Position numbers and translations under genes: made by a program | Assembly (NCBI RefSeq): GCF_900100765.1 | Contig: NZ_FNFO01000014.1 | Span: 1-64,000, forward strand | DNA length: 64,000 nt | Direction: 5' to 3' | DNA from: Catalinimonas alkaloidigena | Lineage (GTDB): Bacteria; Bacteroidota; Bacteroidia; Cytophagales; Flexibacteraceae | Notes under the pieces: model-generated | Databases searched by the model: none | Told to the model about the DNA's origin: nothing | Seen by the model: only the letters and a program-made list of their open reading frames with translations | In this document: positions 18,181 to 26,919 of the stretch, piece after piece | Numbering within the stretch: the stretch's first letter is position 1 | Layout of the letters: each line of letters opens with the position of its first letter

Positions 18181-18203
18181 GAGAGCGGGCGGAATAAGAA
18201 AGA

Positions 18204-19022
18204 TCAGACCGCAGCGGGCGCTACGGGAGCAGCACTGAGCTTTTTGAGCCAGTTCAGAATGTAATCGGCGTCTTCGCGCCAGGTAGCTTGTCCCAGCACA
18301 AAGTGGTTCCGCCCTTCAAATTCCTGGTACTCCATAATGGAGTTGTTCTTTTGGTAATGGTTAAAATTCCGGCGGTTGAGGTGCTCGGGGATGATGTTGT
18401 CGAGACTACCGGAGGTCAGCAGAAGCGGCGGGTGTTCTTTCTCGAAATCGACGTGCGCCGCACTGCTCAGCCCGCCCCGCGCCACCACCTTCGATTCGGG
18501 AATCGTGTTGGCTTCGTAGGCGGCCTTTTGCTCTTCCAGGGGCATCTCGTTCACAAAGGCGTACTGCCAGTCTTCGAACGACATCAGGTAGGTGTCGTCG
18601 AGCGAGGTGAGGATGCCCAGCACCTTCCAACCCGCCTTCAGAAACGAAAATTCGTACGGGAACACGCCCTGTGGCGGTACGGAGTGGATGGCTACCCCCG
18701 CGGCTACCAGGTCGCGGTTCACCAGAATCTGCGTGATGAGGCCGCCCAGCGAGTGGCCGATGGCGATGGGCCGTTCCGGCAAACTCGTCACAAACCGGGC
18801 GTAATGGTCGACCAGTTCGTCGAGGGTCAGGCGCGACAGCCCCAGGTTTTTGTCGGGATGCAGCGCCCGAAGTTCCTGCGGGGAGGCGTCTTTGAATGGC
18901 CACGGCGGCGCGTAGGTCGTGTAGCCACGGCTCTCAAAGTAGAGTTTCCAATTGTCCCAGCCGCGATGCGTCACAAACGCGCCGGTCACAAATACGATGG
19001 TTTTGCTGTTGACGGGAATCAT
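18204..19022 (-). CDS. Cytoplasmic alpha/beta hydrolase
   Basis: A 272-residue alpha/beta hydrolase without signal peptide. The elbow GHSLGG (Ser91), the entry motif FVTGAFVTHRGWDNW and the late GRNHFVLG His define the fold; the acid is likely in TSGSLDNIIP. It is third in the operon B run of four hydrolases, with a minisatellite-bearing hairpin just upstream (19063-19169). The C-terminus is Ala/Pro-rich (SAAPVAPAAV). Substrate unknown. Confidence 0.83.
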   Translation of the reverse strand: MIPVNSKTIVFVTGAFVTHRGWDNWKLYFESRGYTTYAPPWPFKDASPQELRALHPDKNLGLSRLTLDELVDHYARFVTSLPERPIAIGHSLGGLITQILVNRDLVAAGVAIHSVPPQGVFPYEFSFLKAGWKVLGILTSLDDTYLMSFEDWQYAFVNEMPLEEQKAAYEANTIPESKVVARGGLSSAAHVDFEKEHPPLLLTSGSLDNIIPEHLNRRNFNHYQKNNSIMEYQEFEGRNHFVLGQATWREDADYILNWLKKLSAAPVAPAAV

Positions 19023-19062
19023 GGGATGTGTAGTAAAGCGTTGATAAAAGGAAGCGAAAGAA

Positions 19063-19169
19063 AAGCGCTCCCCACGGCCACCGGGACGGCCACCGGGACG
19101 GCCACCGGGACGGCCACCGGGACGGCCACCGGGACGGCCACCGGGACGGCCACCGGGACGGGAGCGCTT
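19063..19169. repeat. 12-bp tandem repeat (7 copies) enclosed by inverted arms
   Basis: Seven perfect copies of GGCCACCGGGAC occupy 19076-19159. They are flanked by the complementary arms AAGCGCTCCC (19063-19072) and GGGAGCGCTT (19160-19169), so the whole array sits in the loop of a potential stem. It is intergenic, between two hydrolase genes (19191 stop, 19022 start). The array probably grew by slippage inside an existing hairpin; copy number may vary between strains. Confidence 0.92.
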
Positions 19170-19190
19170 CCCCCAACACAGGGAACAGGG

Positions 19191-19994
19191 TTATTTTTCC
19201 TGGGCGTATTCGTGCACGTCCACCTGCCGGGCCGCTTCGGCAATGAAGGCGGCCACCCGCTCCGGCTGGGAGAGCATCGGCACGTGACTCGTATTGAGTT
19301 CCAGCGTCGTGGCGCCGATCTTTTTGGCCAGGCTACGCTCCAGGTCGGGGTTGATCATGCGGTCGTTGCCGGCCACCACATACCAGGAAGGCCTGGTTTT
19401 CCAGGCGGCGTGGGTCACCTTTTCCTGCAAGGCCGAAAACGCCTGCGGTCCCTGCGTCACCAGGATCAACTCCCGCTCGGCTTCGGGCAGATCCTGCGCA
19501 AAATCCTCGTAGATGCCTTTGCGCGTCATGCTCACGAAGCCGTATGCATCGGGCCGGATTTCGTCGTTGCCGGGCGTTGCCGGAGCGGTTTGCACCAGTT
19601 CCAGAAACGACTGTCCTTCGTCAGGGACGGCGGCCGCCACGTAGACCAGCCCCTTCACGTTCGGATCGTTGCCCGCTTCGGTGACCACCACGCCGCCCCA
19701 CGAGTGACCGACCAGTAACACCGGTCCGTCCTGCAAGGCGATGGCGCGTTTGGTGGCGGCTACGTCGTCGCCCAGGGAGGTCAGCGGATTCTGCACCGCG
19801 ATTACATGCAGCCCCTGTGCTTCCAACAGGGGGATGATTTTGGCCCAGCTCGATCCGTCGGCCCAGGTACCGTGCACCAGCACTACGTTTTTCACACCGC
19901 CGCCGGTGCGTTGTGCGTCCGCTTCGTGCGTGAGGGAGAGTGTCATACTGATCAGGGTTAGTGCGCCCATCCAGGCGCGTGTCGAATTTTTCAT
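19191..19994 (-). CDS. Secreted alpha/beta hydrolase
   Basis: A 267-residue alpha/beta hydrolase with a signal peptide (MKNSTRAWMGALTLISM, cut near ADAQ). The ATG at 19994 is preferred to a GTG one codon earlier. The oxyanion motif VLVHGTWADGSSW, elbow GHSWGG (Ser98), acid-region VAGNDRMI and late NTSHVPMLSQP His are visible. This GHSWGG group is widespread among small esterases of unknown substrate. Second gene of operon B, 25 bp after the HSL-type esterase, so co-transcribed. Confidence 0.86.
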   Translation of the reverse strand: MKNSTRAWMGALTLISMTLSLTHEADAQRTGGGVKNVVLVHGTWADGSSWAKIIPLLEAQGLHVIAVQNPLTSLGDDVAATKRAIALQDGPVLLVGHSWGGVVVTEAGNDPNVKGLVYVAAAVPDEGQSFLELVQTAPATPGNDEIRPDAYGFVSMTRKGIYEDFAQDLPEAERELILVTQGPQAFSALQEKVTHAAWKTRPSWYVVAGNDRMINPDLERSLAKKIGATTLELNTSHVPMLSQPERVAAFIAEAARQVDVHEYAQEK

Positions 19995-20019
19995 CACCGT
20001 TACCGTTAGAGAAGGACGA

Positions 20020-21024
20020 TCAGCCCAGGTACTTTTTGAGTTCGGCCGCCGCCTGGGTAAACAGGGACCGGACGGCAGGCAGCGTCGCCAGGGCGTTCAG
20101 CAACCCGAAGTCGTGAATCATGCCGTTGTAGCGCACCGTGGTCACCGGCACGCCGGCTGCGTCCAGTTTCCGGCCGTAGGCCTCCCCTTCGTCGCGCAGG
20201 ACGTCGCTTTCGGCCACCTGAATCAGCGTAGGCGGCAGCCCCTGGAGCTGCTCCACCGACGCCCGAAGCGGCGAGGCGTAGATCTCCTTGCGCTGGTTCG
20301 GGTCGGTCGTGTACTGGTTGTACATCCACTTCATCAGCGAGGTGGTCAGGAAACGATCTTCACCAAATTCTTTGTACGACTCCGTCGTGAAATCCGAGTC
20401 CACGATGGGCCACAGCAGGATTTGCACCTTGAGGTGCGGCCCGCCGTTTTCCTTGGCTTTGAGGCAGGTAACGGTGCTCATATTGCCGCCCACGCTGTTG
20501 CCGACGATGCCCAGGTTGCTGCCGTCTACGTTGAGTTCCGCCCCGTTTTCGGCGACCCATTTGGTGGCGGCGTAGATCTCGTTGATGGCACGCGGATACT
20601 GCGCTTCCGGCGAAGGTGTGTAGTTGACAAACACAGCCGCGTAGCCCGACTCCACCACCAGGTCGCGGACCAGCCGTTTGTGGGTGGGATAGTCGCCCAG
20701 AATCCAGCCGCCCCCGTGGATGAACATGAACGCCGGCAGCGTCTCGGTTACCCCTTCCGGCCGGACCACGGTCAGCTTGATCGAGTACCCGTCGGCGGTG
20801 ATCATCCGCTCCGACTCTTCAATCCCCGACACGTCGACGTCGACCGAGGCCTGCGCGTTGATCAGCACGTTGCGGGCTTCTTGTTTGGATAAACTCTCGA
20901 CGGGCGGGCCGCCGGCATTCAGGACTTTCAGAAACGCTTTGGTGCCGGAATCGAGACGAGGGTCCTGCGCAAAAGGAACAAGGGTTGTGGGTTCTAAAAT
21001 TGCGTTGTTCATGATGTGATGCAT
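20020..21024 (-). CDS. HSL-family esterase/lipase
   Basis: A 334-residue hormone-sensitive-lipase-type esterase. The oxyanion motif HGGGW (residues 103-107) and the nucleophile elbow GNSVGG (Ser177; the family consensus is GDSAGG) are visible. The acid is in VAESDVLRDEG and the His in GMIHDFGLL. No signal peptide, so cytoplasmic. An ATG four codons in (MNNAIL) is an alternative start. It is the first gene of operon B, behind the copy B promoter element (21092-21157). Substrate unknown; short acyl esters are usual for the family. Confidence 0.88.
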   Translation of the reverse strand: MHHIMNNAILEPTTLVPFAQDPRLDSGTKAFLKVLNAGGPPVESLSKQEARNVLINAQASVDVDVSGIEESERMITADGYSIKLTVVRPEGVTETLPAFMFIHGGGWILGDYPTHKRLVRDLVVESGYAAVFVNYTPSPEAQYPRAINEIYAATKWVAENGAELNVDGSNLGIVGNSVGGNMSTVTCLKAKENGGPHLKVQILLWPIVDSDFTTESYKEFGEDRFLTTSLMKWMYNQYTTDPNQRKEIYASPLRASVEQLQGLPPTLIQVAESDVLRDEGEAYGRKLDAAGVPVTTVRYNGMIHDFGLLNALATLPAVRSLFTQAAAELKKYLG

Positions 21025-21091
21025 TTGAAAACTAAAAAGAGGGATAACTCAAAAAAAGAAGCTGCGGCCGCAGTACGTGAGTAGAACGAGA

Positions 21092-21157
21092 GCAAGGTAG
21101 CGCGGCCGGACAGGGAAGGCAATTGACAAACGACGGCTCCTGATGTACATATCATCG
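21092..21157 (-). promoter_or_regulatory. Operon B promoter with conserved 38-bp element (copy B)
   Basis: The 38-bp element at 21120-21157 is followed (minus strand) by exactly 20 bases and TACCTTGC at 21092-21099, a slightly weaker match to TAnnTTTG than in copies A and C. Its 13-base end GTACATATCATCG is identical to the other two. A candidate regulator, the AraC-type gene at 21397-22305, lies directly upstream on the same strand. Confidence 0.8.
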
Positions 21158-21220
21158 GCCTTGGTTTTCAGGGCTTTTGGCGTGCCTGAAACCCCAAACC
21201 ACTCCTTAGGAAGAGGCGGT

Positions 21221-21262
21221 ATCAGGTATCAGGTATCAGGTATCAGGTATCAGGTATCAGGT
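21221..21262. repeat. Heptanucleotide tandem repeat, six copies
   Basis: Six perfect copies of ATCAGGT in an intergenic region, 64 bases upstream of the copy B promoter element. A 7-bp unit is not a codon multiple and lies outside genes. Copy-number changes would alter the spacing between any upstream site and the operon B promoter. Confidence 0.93.
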
Positions 21263-21396
21263 GGTAACGGAACTTGGGTTCGTGTGATGCGACGTTTCTG
21301 GCCTGCTTGAGTGCGCTTGTAAGCTGAAATGATTTTACTTCTCCTTGCGCAAAATGAGGCGCGTGCCGGGCGCGGGGGCGGCCTGGAAAGTCAGCG

Positions 21397-22305
21397 TTAC
21401 GTCCCGTATTGACAGGCTACTTCTTTCTTGTAGTCGGTAAAGCTGGAGCCGGTGCCGTTCTTAAAGAATTTGCTGAAATGCGCCGCGTCCTCAAACCCCA
21501 GGTTGTAGGCAATCTGCTTCATGCTGCCCTGCGTGTAGGAGGCCTGCCGCTTGGCTTCCAGCAGAATGCGCTGTTTGATGTGCTCACTGGCGGGCAGGCC
21601 CGAGCTTTTCTTGACGATTTCATTCAAGTAATTGGGCGTCACGCACAGGGCGCGGGCATAATCGGCCACCATCTTTTTCGTGGCAAACTGCCGGTCGAGC
21701 AGCGCCAGAAACCGCGTGACCAGTCCGGCCTGGGGTTGCTTTTCTGGTGCAGGAGACACCTGCTCAAACTGCCGGGCCAGGTAGATCAATAAAATCTTCA
21801 GGAAGCCCCTCAAAAGTTCGCTTCGCATCAGAAAGTAATTCTCAAATTCCTGCTGAAGCTTGTTTACCAGAAGCTGAATTTCTTCCCGCAACGCAGCGTC
21901 AACCGCGCCGACGGGGTCGTGTGAAGCATTGTAGAACAGGCCGCTGTGAAACAACAGGTCGTGGTTGTCTTCCGTCCGGCTGAGAAACTCGGCGGTGAAG
22001 GCAATTACGTAACCCCGCGCGCCCTCGTCGGCCTGAAACAGATGTACCTGCCCGGGCGTCAGGCAATGAATCGTCTGGTCGGCAATGGGGTACTTGTCCA
22101 GGTCGATCAAGTGGTCGCCCCGGCCCTCCGTCACCCAGACGATTTCGAAATAGGTATGGCGGTGGGGTACCGAATGCTGCGGCCAGCGATGGGTCCGGAC
22201 CCACTCCAGCGTACGGATTTCAAAGGGAAGAAGGCTGTCCACCTGCACGATGTCAGGGTCGGTGGCGGACGTAAACTGCGAAGTGAGGTCAATCGTTCGG
22301 ATCAT
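21397..22305 (-). CDS. AraC-family transcriptional regulator
   Basis: A 302-residue AraC/XylS regulator. The ATG at 22305 (MIRTIDLTSQF) is chosen; an open frame reaches 75 codons further but has no family character. The N-terminal cupin-like sensor (HRHTYFEIVWVTEGRGDHLID, then LTPGQVHLF) occupies about residues 40-160. The C-terminal double HTH includes VTPNYLNEIVKKSSGLPASEHIKQRI and MKQIAYNLGFEDAAHFSKFFK. It is transcribed towards operon B with 372 bp between, and is the nearest candidate for the activator that reads the 38-bp element. AraC activators often bind two half sites next to the -35 region, as seen here. Its own promoter lies in 22306-22550. Confidence 0.9.
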   Translation of the reverse strand: MIRTIDLTSQFTSATDPDIVQVDSLLPFEIRTLEWVRTHRWPQHSVPHRHTYFEIVWVTEGRGDHLIDLDKYPIADQTIHCLTPGQVHLFQADEGARGYVIAFTAEFLSRTEDNHDLLFHSGLFYNASHDPVGAVDAALREEIQLLVNKLQQEFENYFLMRSELLRGFLKILLIYLARQFEQVSPAPEKQPQAGLVTRFLALLDRQFATKKMVADYARALCVTPNYLNEIVKKSSGLPASEHIKQRILLEAKRQASYTQGSMKQIAYNLGFEDAAHFSKFFKNGTGSSFTDYKKEVACQYGT

Positions 22306-22614
22306 CACGGGAATCGTTGAAGTGAGCAGTACGGGAAGGAAACGGCAACAGCACAGGCGCCTTTTGCCGTGGTGGAGCGGAGGTGGGAGCAGAAAAGCCG
22401 GACGCAATGCACGTGTCTGTTGACCCCGCGACAAAAGCCATTTGTGTGCCGAAAGGAGGTCGTGCGGCAAAAAGAGCGGAATCCCGACCGGTTTCTTGGA
22501 ATAGGTAAAATCGAGGTGTGCGGAGAACAACTCGCCTTGGCGCGCATCGCTAAAAACTCCGAATTTTTCGGAGGTAGGAAGGACGGATCTCCGAAACGTT
22601 CGGAGGCTATTTTG
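22306..22614. other. Intergenic region between regulator genes
   Basis: About 310 bases holding the two CTCCGAA hairpins at its upper end and, presumably, the promoter of the AraC gene. An open frame in phase with araC runs through most of it but has no recognisable features. Confidence 0.5.
22552..22573 (-). terminator. Intrinsic terminator of the sigma-54 regulator gene
   Basis: On the minus strand CTCCGAA AAA TTCGGAG is followed by TTTTT. A second copy of the same arms (22589-22605, CTCCGAA and TTCGGAG) lies between this hairpin and the stop codon at 22615. The duplicated CTCCGAA/TTCGGAG pair is unusual and may also be a protein site, but position and T-run favour termination. Confidence 0.65.
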
Positions 22615-24543
22615 CTACGGTTGGTGCTTGGCGATGCCCAACCGCGCCATCCGCGATTCCAGCGTGGTGGGTTTGAGGTTGAGCAGTTCGGCAGCCCCAC
22701 CCGCCCCGCGAATGCGGCCGTGGGTTTGTCGCAACACGGACGTGATGTACTCCCGCTCGGTGTCGTCCTGTAGTTTTTTTACGTCGTCGAGGGTCTTGAC
22801 GGCGGGCAACGCTGCCGGTGTAGAAACAGACGGCGCCACGCGCGGATGGCCCAGCGGGCGAGGCAGCGTGAGCGGCGTGTGGCCGTCGTTCAGAATGACC
22901 GCCTGTTCCAGGATGTTTTCCAGTTCGCGGATGTTGCCCGGCCAGTCGTAGGCGGTTAGCGCAGTTAGCATCGGCTCGGCAATGCCCGGAAACGGCTTGC
23001 GAATTTTCGCAGTCACCTGCGCGGCAAAGTGGTGCGCCAGCGCCGGAATGTCTTCTTTGCGCTCCCGCAGCGGGGGCAGTGTCACCGGAAAAACGTTAAG
23101 GCGGTAGTACAAATCAAGCCGGAAGCGTCCCTCTGCCACCTCTTTCTCCAGGTGGCGGTTCGTCGCCGCGACGATGCGCACATCCACCGAAATCGGTGCC
23201 TGTCCTCCAATGCGTTCGATCTCTTTTTCCTGCAGCACGCGCAGCAGTTTCACCTGCATATCGAGGGGCATTTCGCCGATTTCATCCAGAAAAATGGTGC
23301 CGCCCCGGGCTTGTTCAAACTTCCCGACCCGGCGGGCGATGGCTCCGGTAAACGCTCCTTTTTCGTGACCAAACAACTCCGACTCGATCAGGCTGGCGGG
23401 CAGCGCCCCACAGTTGACCTTCACCAGCGGTTGGGACTTGCGAGGCGAGAGGTCGTGCAGGGCACGGGCGATCTTTTCTTTGCCCGTGCCGCTTTCGCCC
23501 AGGATCAGAACCGACGTATCGAATGGAGCCACCTGCGCGACCTGGTCCAGCACCTGCAGCAACCGGTGGCTGCGTCCGATGATGCCGTCGAACCGGGAGG
23601 CCGCTGGTCGCGGGAGGGGCACCGGGACGGCCGGGGCGGGAGTTTCTCCGGTCACGTGGGCCAGGAGCGCGGGACGCAGGCGGTTGAGAAGCGCAACGTG
23701 GGAAGCGGTGTACGTATCGGGCGTGCGGCTGTAAAAAGCGAGACGGAAGGCGCCGTTCGGCAGCGGCAGCGGGACGTACAGCCGGGCGGCCACATCGAAG
23801 GTGGTGGCCAGAAATTGTTGCAGCGGCTGGGTCTGACGCAGCTCCGCAAAGGCGTCGCCGTTGTGCCAGCCGGATTGCGCCTCTGCGGGCATCTGTGTAT
23901 ACAGGGTTTGCAGGTCGGCTTCCGAACGTCCGGAAATGGTCGACAGGGCACGCGCGTCCAGCATCTGGTACTGGTCAAAACCGATGCGCAGCAGGCTGCT
24001 CCACCGCGACGCCTGAGGTCGATCCAGCGTCACCACCAGGTAGTCGAACGGCAGGGCGTGCTGCAGAATGCGGGCCATGGACCCGAGCGTCTCCTCCCAG
24101 GTAGACGCTTCGTTCTTCAGTTCCAACAGTTGCGCCTGAAGGCGCGCTTCCTGCTGCAGCCGCGCTTCCAGGCTGTGTTCCAGCCGGTAGCGGGCGATTT
24201 CCAGGGTGACCAACACATCTTTTTCCCGGAAGGGTTTGACCAGAAAACCGTACGGCTGCGTGGCCTTGGCGGCCTCCAGTACTCCCTGATTTGAGTTGGC
24301 CGAAAGGTACACAAACGCGATGCCCTCATCGGCCAGCTGATACGCCAGGTCAATGCCCGTCTGCGCCCCTTTCAGGTAAATGTCGAGCAACACGAGCCGG
24401 GGATGGTGCAGCTGCAGGAGCGCCTGGGCGGCCGGAACCGAGTTGGCAATGCCACACACCAGATAGCCCGCGCGTTCCAGCATGAGGCGGAGGTCGTTGG
24501 CGACGATGAACTCGTCTTCGACAATCAAAATTTTTTCACTCAT
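22615..24543 (-). CDS. Sigma-54-dependent response regulator (REC-GAF-like-AAA+-Fis)
   Basis: A 642-residue enhancer-binding regulator. Residues 1-120 form a receiver (phospho-acceptor Asp54 in VLLDIYLKG; Lys in FLVKPF). A coiled coil and a GAF-like region (about 170-320) follow, then the sigma-54 AAA+ domain with Walker A GESGTGKE, the sigma-54 contact loop GAFTGA and Walker [15 protein letters not shown] Fis-type HTH closes the protein ([18 protein letters not shown]). The ATG is part of an ATGA overlap with the upstream histidine kinase stop, so it is translationally coupled and the cognate partner is clear. It should activate RpoN promoters in response to the two kinases; targets are unknown. 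Confidence 0.93.
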   Translation of the reverse strand: MSEKILIVEDEFIVANDLRLMLERAGYLVCGIANSVPAAQALLQLHHPRLVLLDIYLKGAQTGIDLAYQLADEGIAFVYLSANSNQGVLEAAKATQPYGFLVKPFREKDVLVTLEIARYRLEHSLEARLQQEARLQAQLLELKNEASTWEETLGSMARILQHALPFDYLVVTLDRPQASRWSSLLRIGFDQYQMLDARALSTISGRSEADLQTLYTQMPAEAQSGWHNGDAFAELRQTQPLQQFLATTFDVAARLYVPLPLPNGAFRLAFYSRTPDTYTASHVALLNRLRPALLAHVTGETPAPAVPVPLPRPAASRFDGIIGRSHRLLQVLDQVAQVAPFDTSVLILGESGTGKEKIARALHDLSPRKSQPLVKVNCGALPASLIESELFGHEKGAFTGAIARRVGKFEQARGGTIFLDEIGEMPLDMQVKLLRVLQEKEIERIGGQAPISVDVRIVAATNRHLEKEVAEGRFRLDLYYRLNVFPVTLPPLRERKEDIPALAHHFAAQVTAKIRKPFPGIAEPMLTALTAYDWPGNIRELENILEQAVILNDGHTPLTLPRPLGHPRVAPSVSTPAALPAVKTLDDVKKLQDDTEREYITSVLRQTHGRIRGAGGAAELLNLKPTTLESRMARLGIAKHQP

Positions 24544-26915
24544 AACCCGTACGATTTTCCTGCGGCAAGCGGCAGGGTGTGGGGCATTGGCGTCTTTTCT
24601 TCTACAAAGGTCACCGCGACGGTAAGGCCGCCGCCGGGCGTGCTCTCGACACGAAAGCATCCTCCCAGCTGGTGGCTGAGGCCCTCCATCAGGCTCATGC
24701 CCATTGAACCACTTTTTTCCCGCGCAAAGTCAGGAAACAGCCCCACGCCGTTGTCGGCGACCGAAAGGCGATAGTGGCCCTCCTGCACCGCCTGCAGGCG
24801 AACCGTGATGAGGTCGGGCGCCCCCCGCTGGGGAAAGGCATACTTGATGGCGTTGGAAATGGCTTCGTTCAGAATCAGCCCCAGCGGCACGGCCTGCGCC
24901 ACGTCCAGCTCCACCGCAGCGATGTCCAGTTGAAACGGGATGTGCTGCTGCTCGTCCAGGCTCTCTTGCAGGTAGGTAACCAGTTCGCGGATGTAAGCGG
25001 GCATGTGGATCAGCGCCATCCGATTCGACTGGTAGAGTTTCTGGTGCACCAGCGACATGGCCTGCATGCGGTGCTGGCTCTCGCGGATGGCGTGGCGCGC
25101 GGCCGGGTGCTCCAGGTAGGCCGATTGCGTGTTGAGCAGGCTCATGATGATCTGGAGGTTGTTCTTCACGCGGTGGTGTATTTCCTTCAGCAGCCATTCC
25201 TTTTCCACCAAAAGCTTCTGCTGTTCTTCCAGGGCCTGCTGCAGCGAGCGGGTGGTGGCCAGGTTCTCGGCTTGTTGCGCCTGGAGCTGCCGGTTACTGC
25301 GCTGTTTGAAGCGGTAGCGGTTGAAGAGCAGCCCGACGATGAGCAGCATCAGGGTCAGCCCCCCGAAAGAGACGTTGCGCGTCAGGGCCGCTTGCTGCAA
25401 CCGGGCGGTCTGGATGTCGCGTTCCCGGGTCAACAGGGCAATGTCCTGTTCTTTCTGGTCGGTTTCGTACTGAATTTGCAGTTCGGCCAGCTGCCGACTC
25501 TGGGCTTCCTGCAACAGCGAATCGCTCAAGGCTTTGTACCGGTGAAAGTGCCGGAGGGCCGACAGGTAATGGCCCGACGCAGAGTCGACCTGCGACAGCA
25601 TCCGGTGAACGTCCCGCACGCGCGACAACGGGACGCGCCCCGGTGCCACCAGCGCCTTGGGCAGGTAACGGGCCGCATCGGCGAACCGCTGCCGGTCGAG
25701 GTAGAAGGCGCCCATTAGAAAATAAGCATCCGACGTAATGATGTTGCCGGGGGGCTGCTGCTCTTCCCACTGCACCATTTCCAGGTAGTACGCTTCTGCC
25801 CGGTGCGACTGCCCTAACGCGTGGTAACACTGCCCCAGGGCGCCCGCCACGCTGGCTTTGTCGGCCACTTCGACGGGGGGGTAGCGGGTAGCGATGTCCT
25901 GCATCAGCGCCAGGGCCTCTGCGGCCCGCTCCTGTTGGATCAGGCCCCGTGCCAGGTGCCAGGCGATGCGGTACAGGGGATCGTGCCGAAACCGGTGCAT
26001 TGGATTGAAAAGCGGGTGGTGCGCGTAGGTGTTGGGGTACTGGGCACGCAGCGCGCCGAGGGCCTTCCGGTACCAGACCAGGCTTTGCTCGGTTTGCCCC
26101 AGCTCCCGGTACACATGCCCCAGCCGGGCGTAGAAAACCCCCGCCGCTGTGCTGTCGCCACCGGCTTCCATCGACCGGACGGCCTCGGTGGCGTACGACA
26201 AGGCTTTGGAAAAAATGCCCAGGGAAGAGTAGACTGCCGCCAGTTCGTTCAGAAGTTCCGGCGGGGGTGCCTGTCCCGCCGTTTGGTAGCGCTGCTGTAC
26301 GTCCTGCAGCTCCTGCGCAGCCTGCGCGAGCGCCCCCTGATGGAAATGAACCAGAGCAAGGGCCTGAAGCGCCTCCCGTTCCCCTACCCGATCGTGCAAC
26401 TGCCTGTACAACGCGTGTGCTTGGTCCAGGCTGTGCAGCACCCGCGCGAAGGTGGAATCGTGGAGCGGGATGCTGTTGCCCAGCGTCAGCCACGCTGCGG
26501 CCTCCTGACGGGATTCGTGGGCCTGCCGATAACGGTCGATGACCTGCCGGAAGCACGCCTCCCCTTCTGCCAGCTTCCCGCCTTTCAGGTGCACCTGCCC
26601 CAGCAACATGCCGCTGGCCTGTTGGGACGCCCGGTCGTGCAACGCCTCGCTCAGCCGGTACGCCTGTTGGGCAAAGAAGAACGCACTGTCTAGGTCAAGG
26701 GACACAATGCCCGGCCGTTCCAGGTAGCGCTGGCTCAGGTGTAGCCACGCGTCGACCCGGTTCGTGTCCAATGGTGTGATGCGCGCGGCGTAGCGCGCCT
26801 GCAGCGACATCCAGGCGGCTCCCCACAGCGTCAGCACGACCCACACGCAACGTCGCGTTTTTAGGATGGACCGGACGGCCGCGCCACGGGTTTCGGAGGT
26901 AGGGTACGTTTCCAA
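24540..26915 (-). CDS. TPR-containing hybrid-membrane histidine kinase (HisKA_2 type), copy 1
   Basis: A 791-residue sensor kinase. The N-terminal half (about 60-440) is built of TPR-like helical repeats in the periplasm, followed by a transmembrane segment (VSFGGLTLMLLIVGLLFNRY), a coiled coil, the phospho-acceptor box EIHHRVKNNLQI (His near residue 580) and an ATPase domain (NEAISNAIKYAF, DNGVGL, GMSLMEGL). The HisKA_2/HWE box is characteristic. The only start that keeps the N-terminal hydrophobic segment is a TTG at 26915, 4 bases after the preceding kinase stop; this start is uncertain. It overlaps the regulator gene by ATGA. It is a tandem paralogue of the next kinase and shares a nearly identical 108-bp block with it. 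Confidence 0.88.
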   Translation of the reverse strand: METYPTSETRGAAVRSILKTRRCVWVVLTLWGAAWMSLQARYAARITPLDTNRVDAWLHLSQRYLERPGIVSLDLDSAFFFAQQAYRLSEALHDRASQQASGMLLGQVHLKGGKLAEGEACFRQVIDRYRQAHESRQEAAAWLTLGNSIPLHDSTFARVLHSLDQAHALYRQLHDRVGEREALQALALVHFHQGALAQAAQELQDVQQRYQTAGQAPPPELLNELAAVYSSLGIFSKALSYATEAVRSMEAGGDSTAAGVFYARLGHVYRELGQTEQSLVWYRKALGALRAQYPNTYAHHPLFNPMHRFRHDPLYRIAWHLARGLIQQERAAEALALMQDIATRYPPVEVADKASVAGALGQCYHALGQSHRAEAYYLEMVQWEEQQPPGNIITSDAYFLMGAFYLDRQRFADAARYLPKALVAPGRVPLSRVRDVHRMLSQVDSASGHYLSALRHFHRYKALSDSLLQEAQSRQLAELQIQYETDQKEQDIALLTRERDIQTARLQQAALTRNVSFGGLTLMLLIVGLLFNRYRFKQRSNRQLQAQQAENLATTRSLQQALEEQQKLLVEKEWLLKEIHHRVKNNLQIIMSLLNTQSAYLEHPAARHAIRESQHRMQAMSLVHQKLYQSNRMALIHMPAYIRELVTYLQESLDEQQHIPFQLDIAAVELDVAQAVPLGLILNEAISNAIKYAFPQRGAPDLITVRLQAVQEGHYRLSVADNGVGLFPDFAREKSGSMGMSLMEGLSHQLGGCFRVESTPGGGLTVAVTFVEEKTPMPHTLPLAAGKSYGL

Positions 26916-26919
26916 AGAC

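Larger units (their letters stand above)
21025..21396. other. Operon B upstream region
   Basis: About 370 bases between the AraC stop and the operon B start. It contains the copy B promoter element (21092-21157) and a heptanucleotide repeat (21221-21262). No gene is present. Confidence 0.6.

Noticed and set aside
19019-19243. Open frames through the 12-bp repeat
   Set aside because: The repeat length is a multiple of three, so all frames stay open (VPVA or SRWP repeats); no start context or homology supports a protein.
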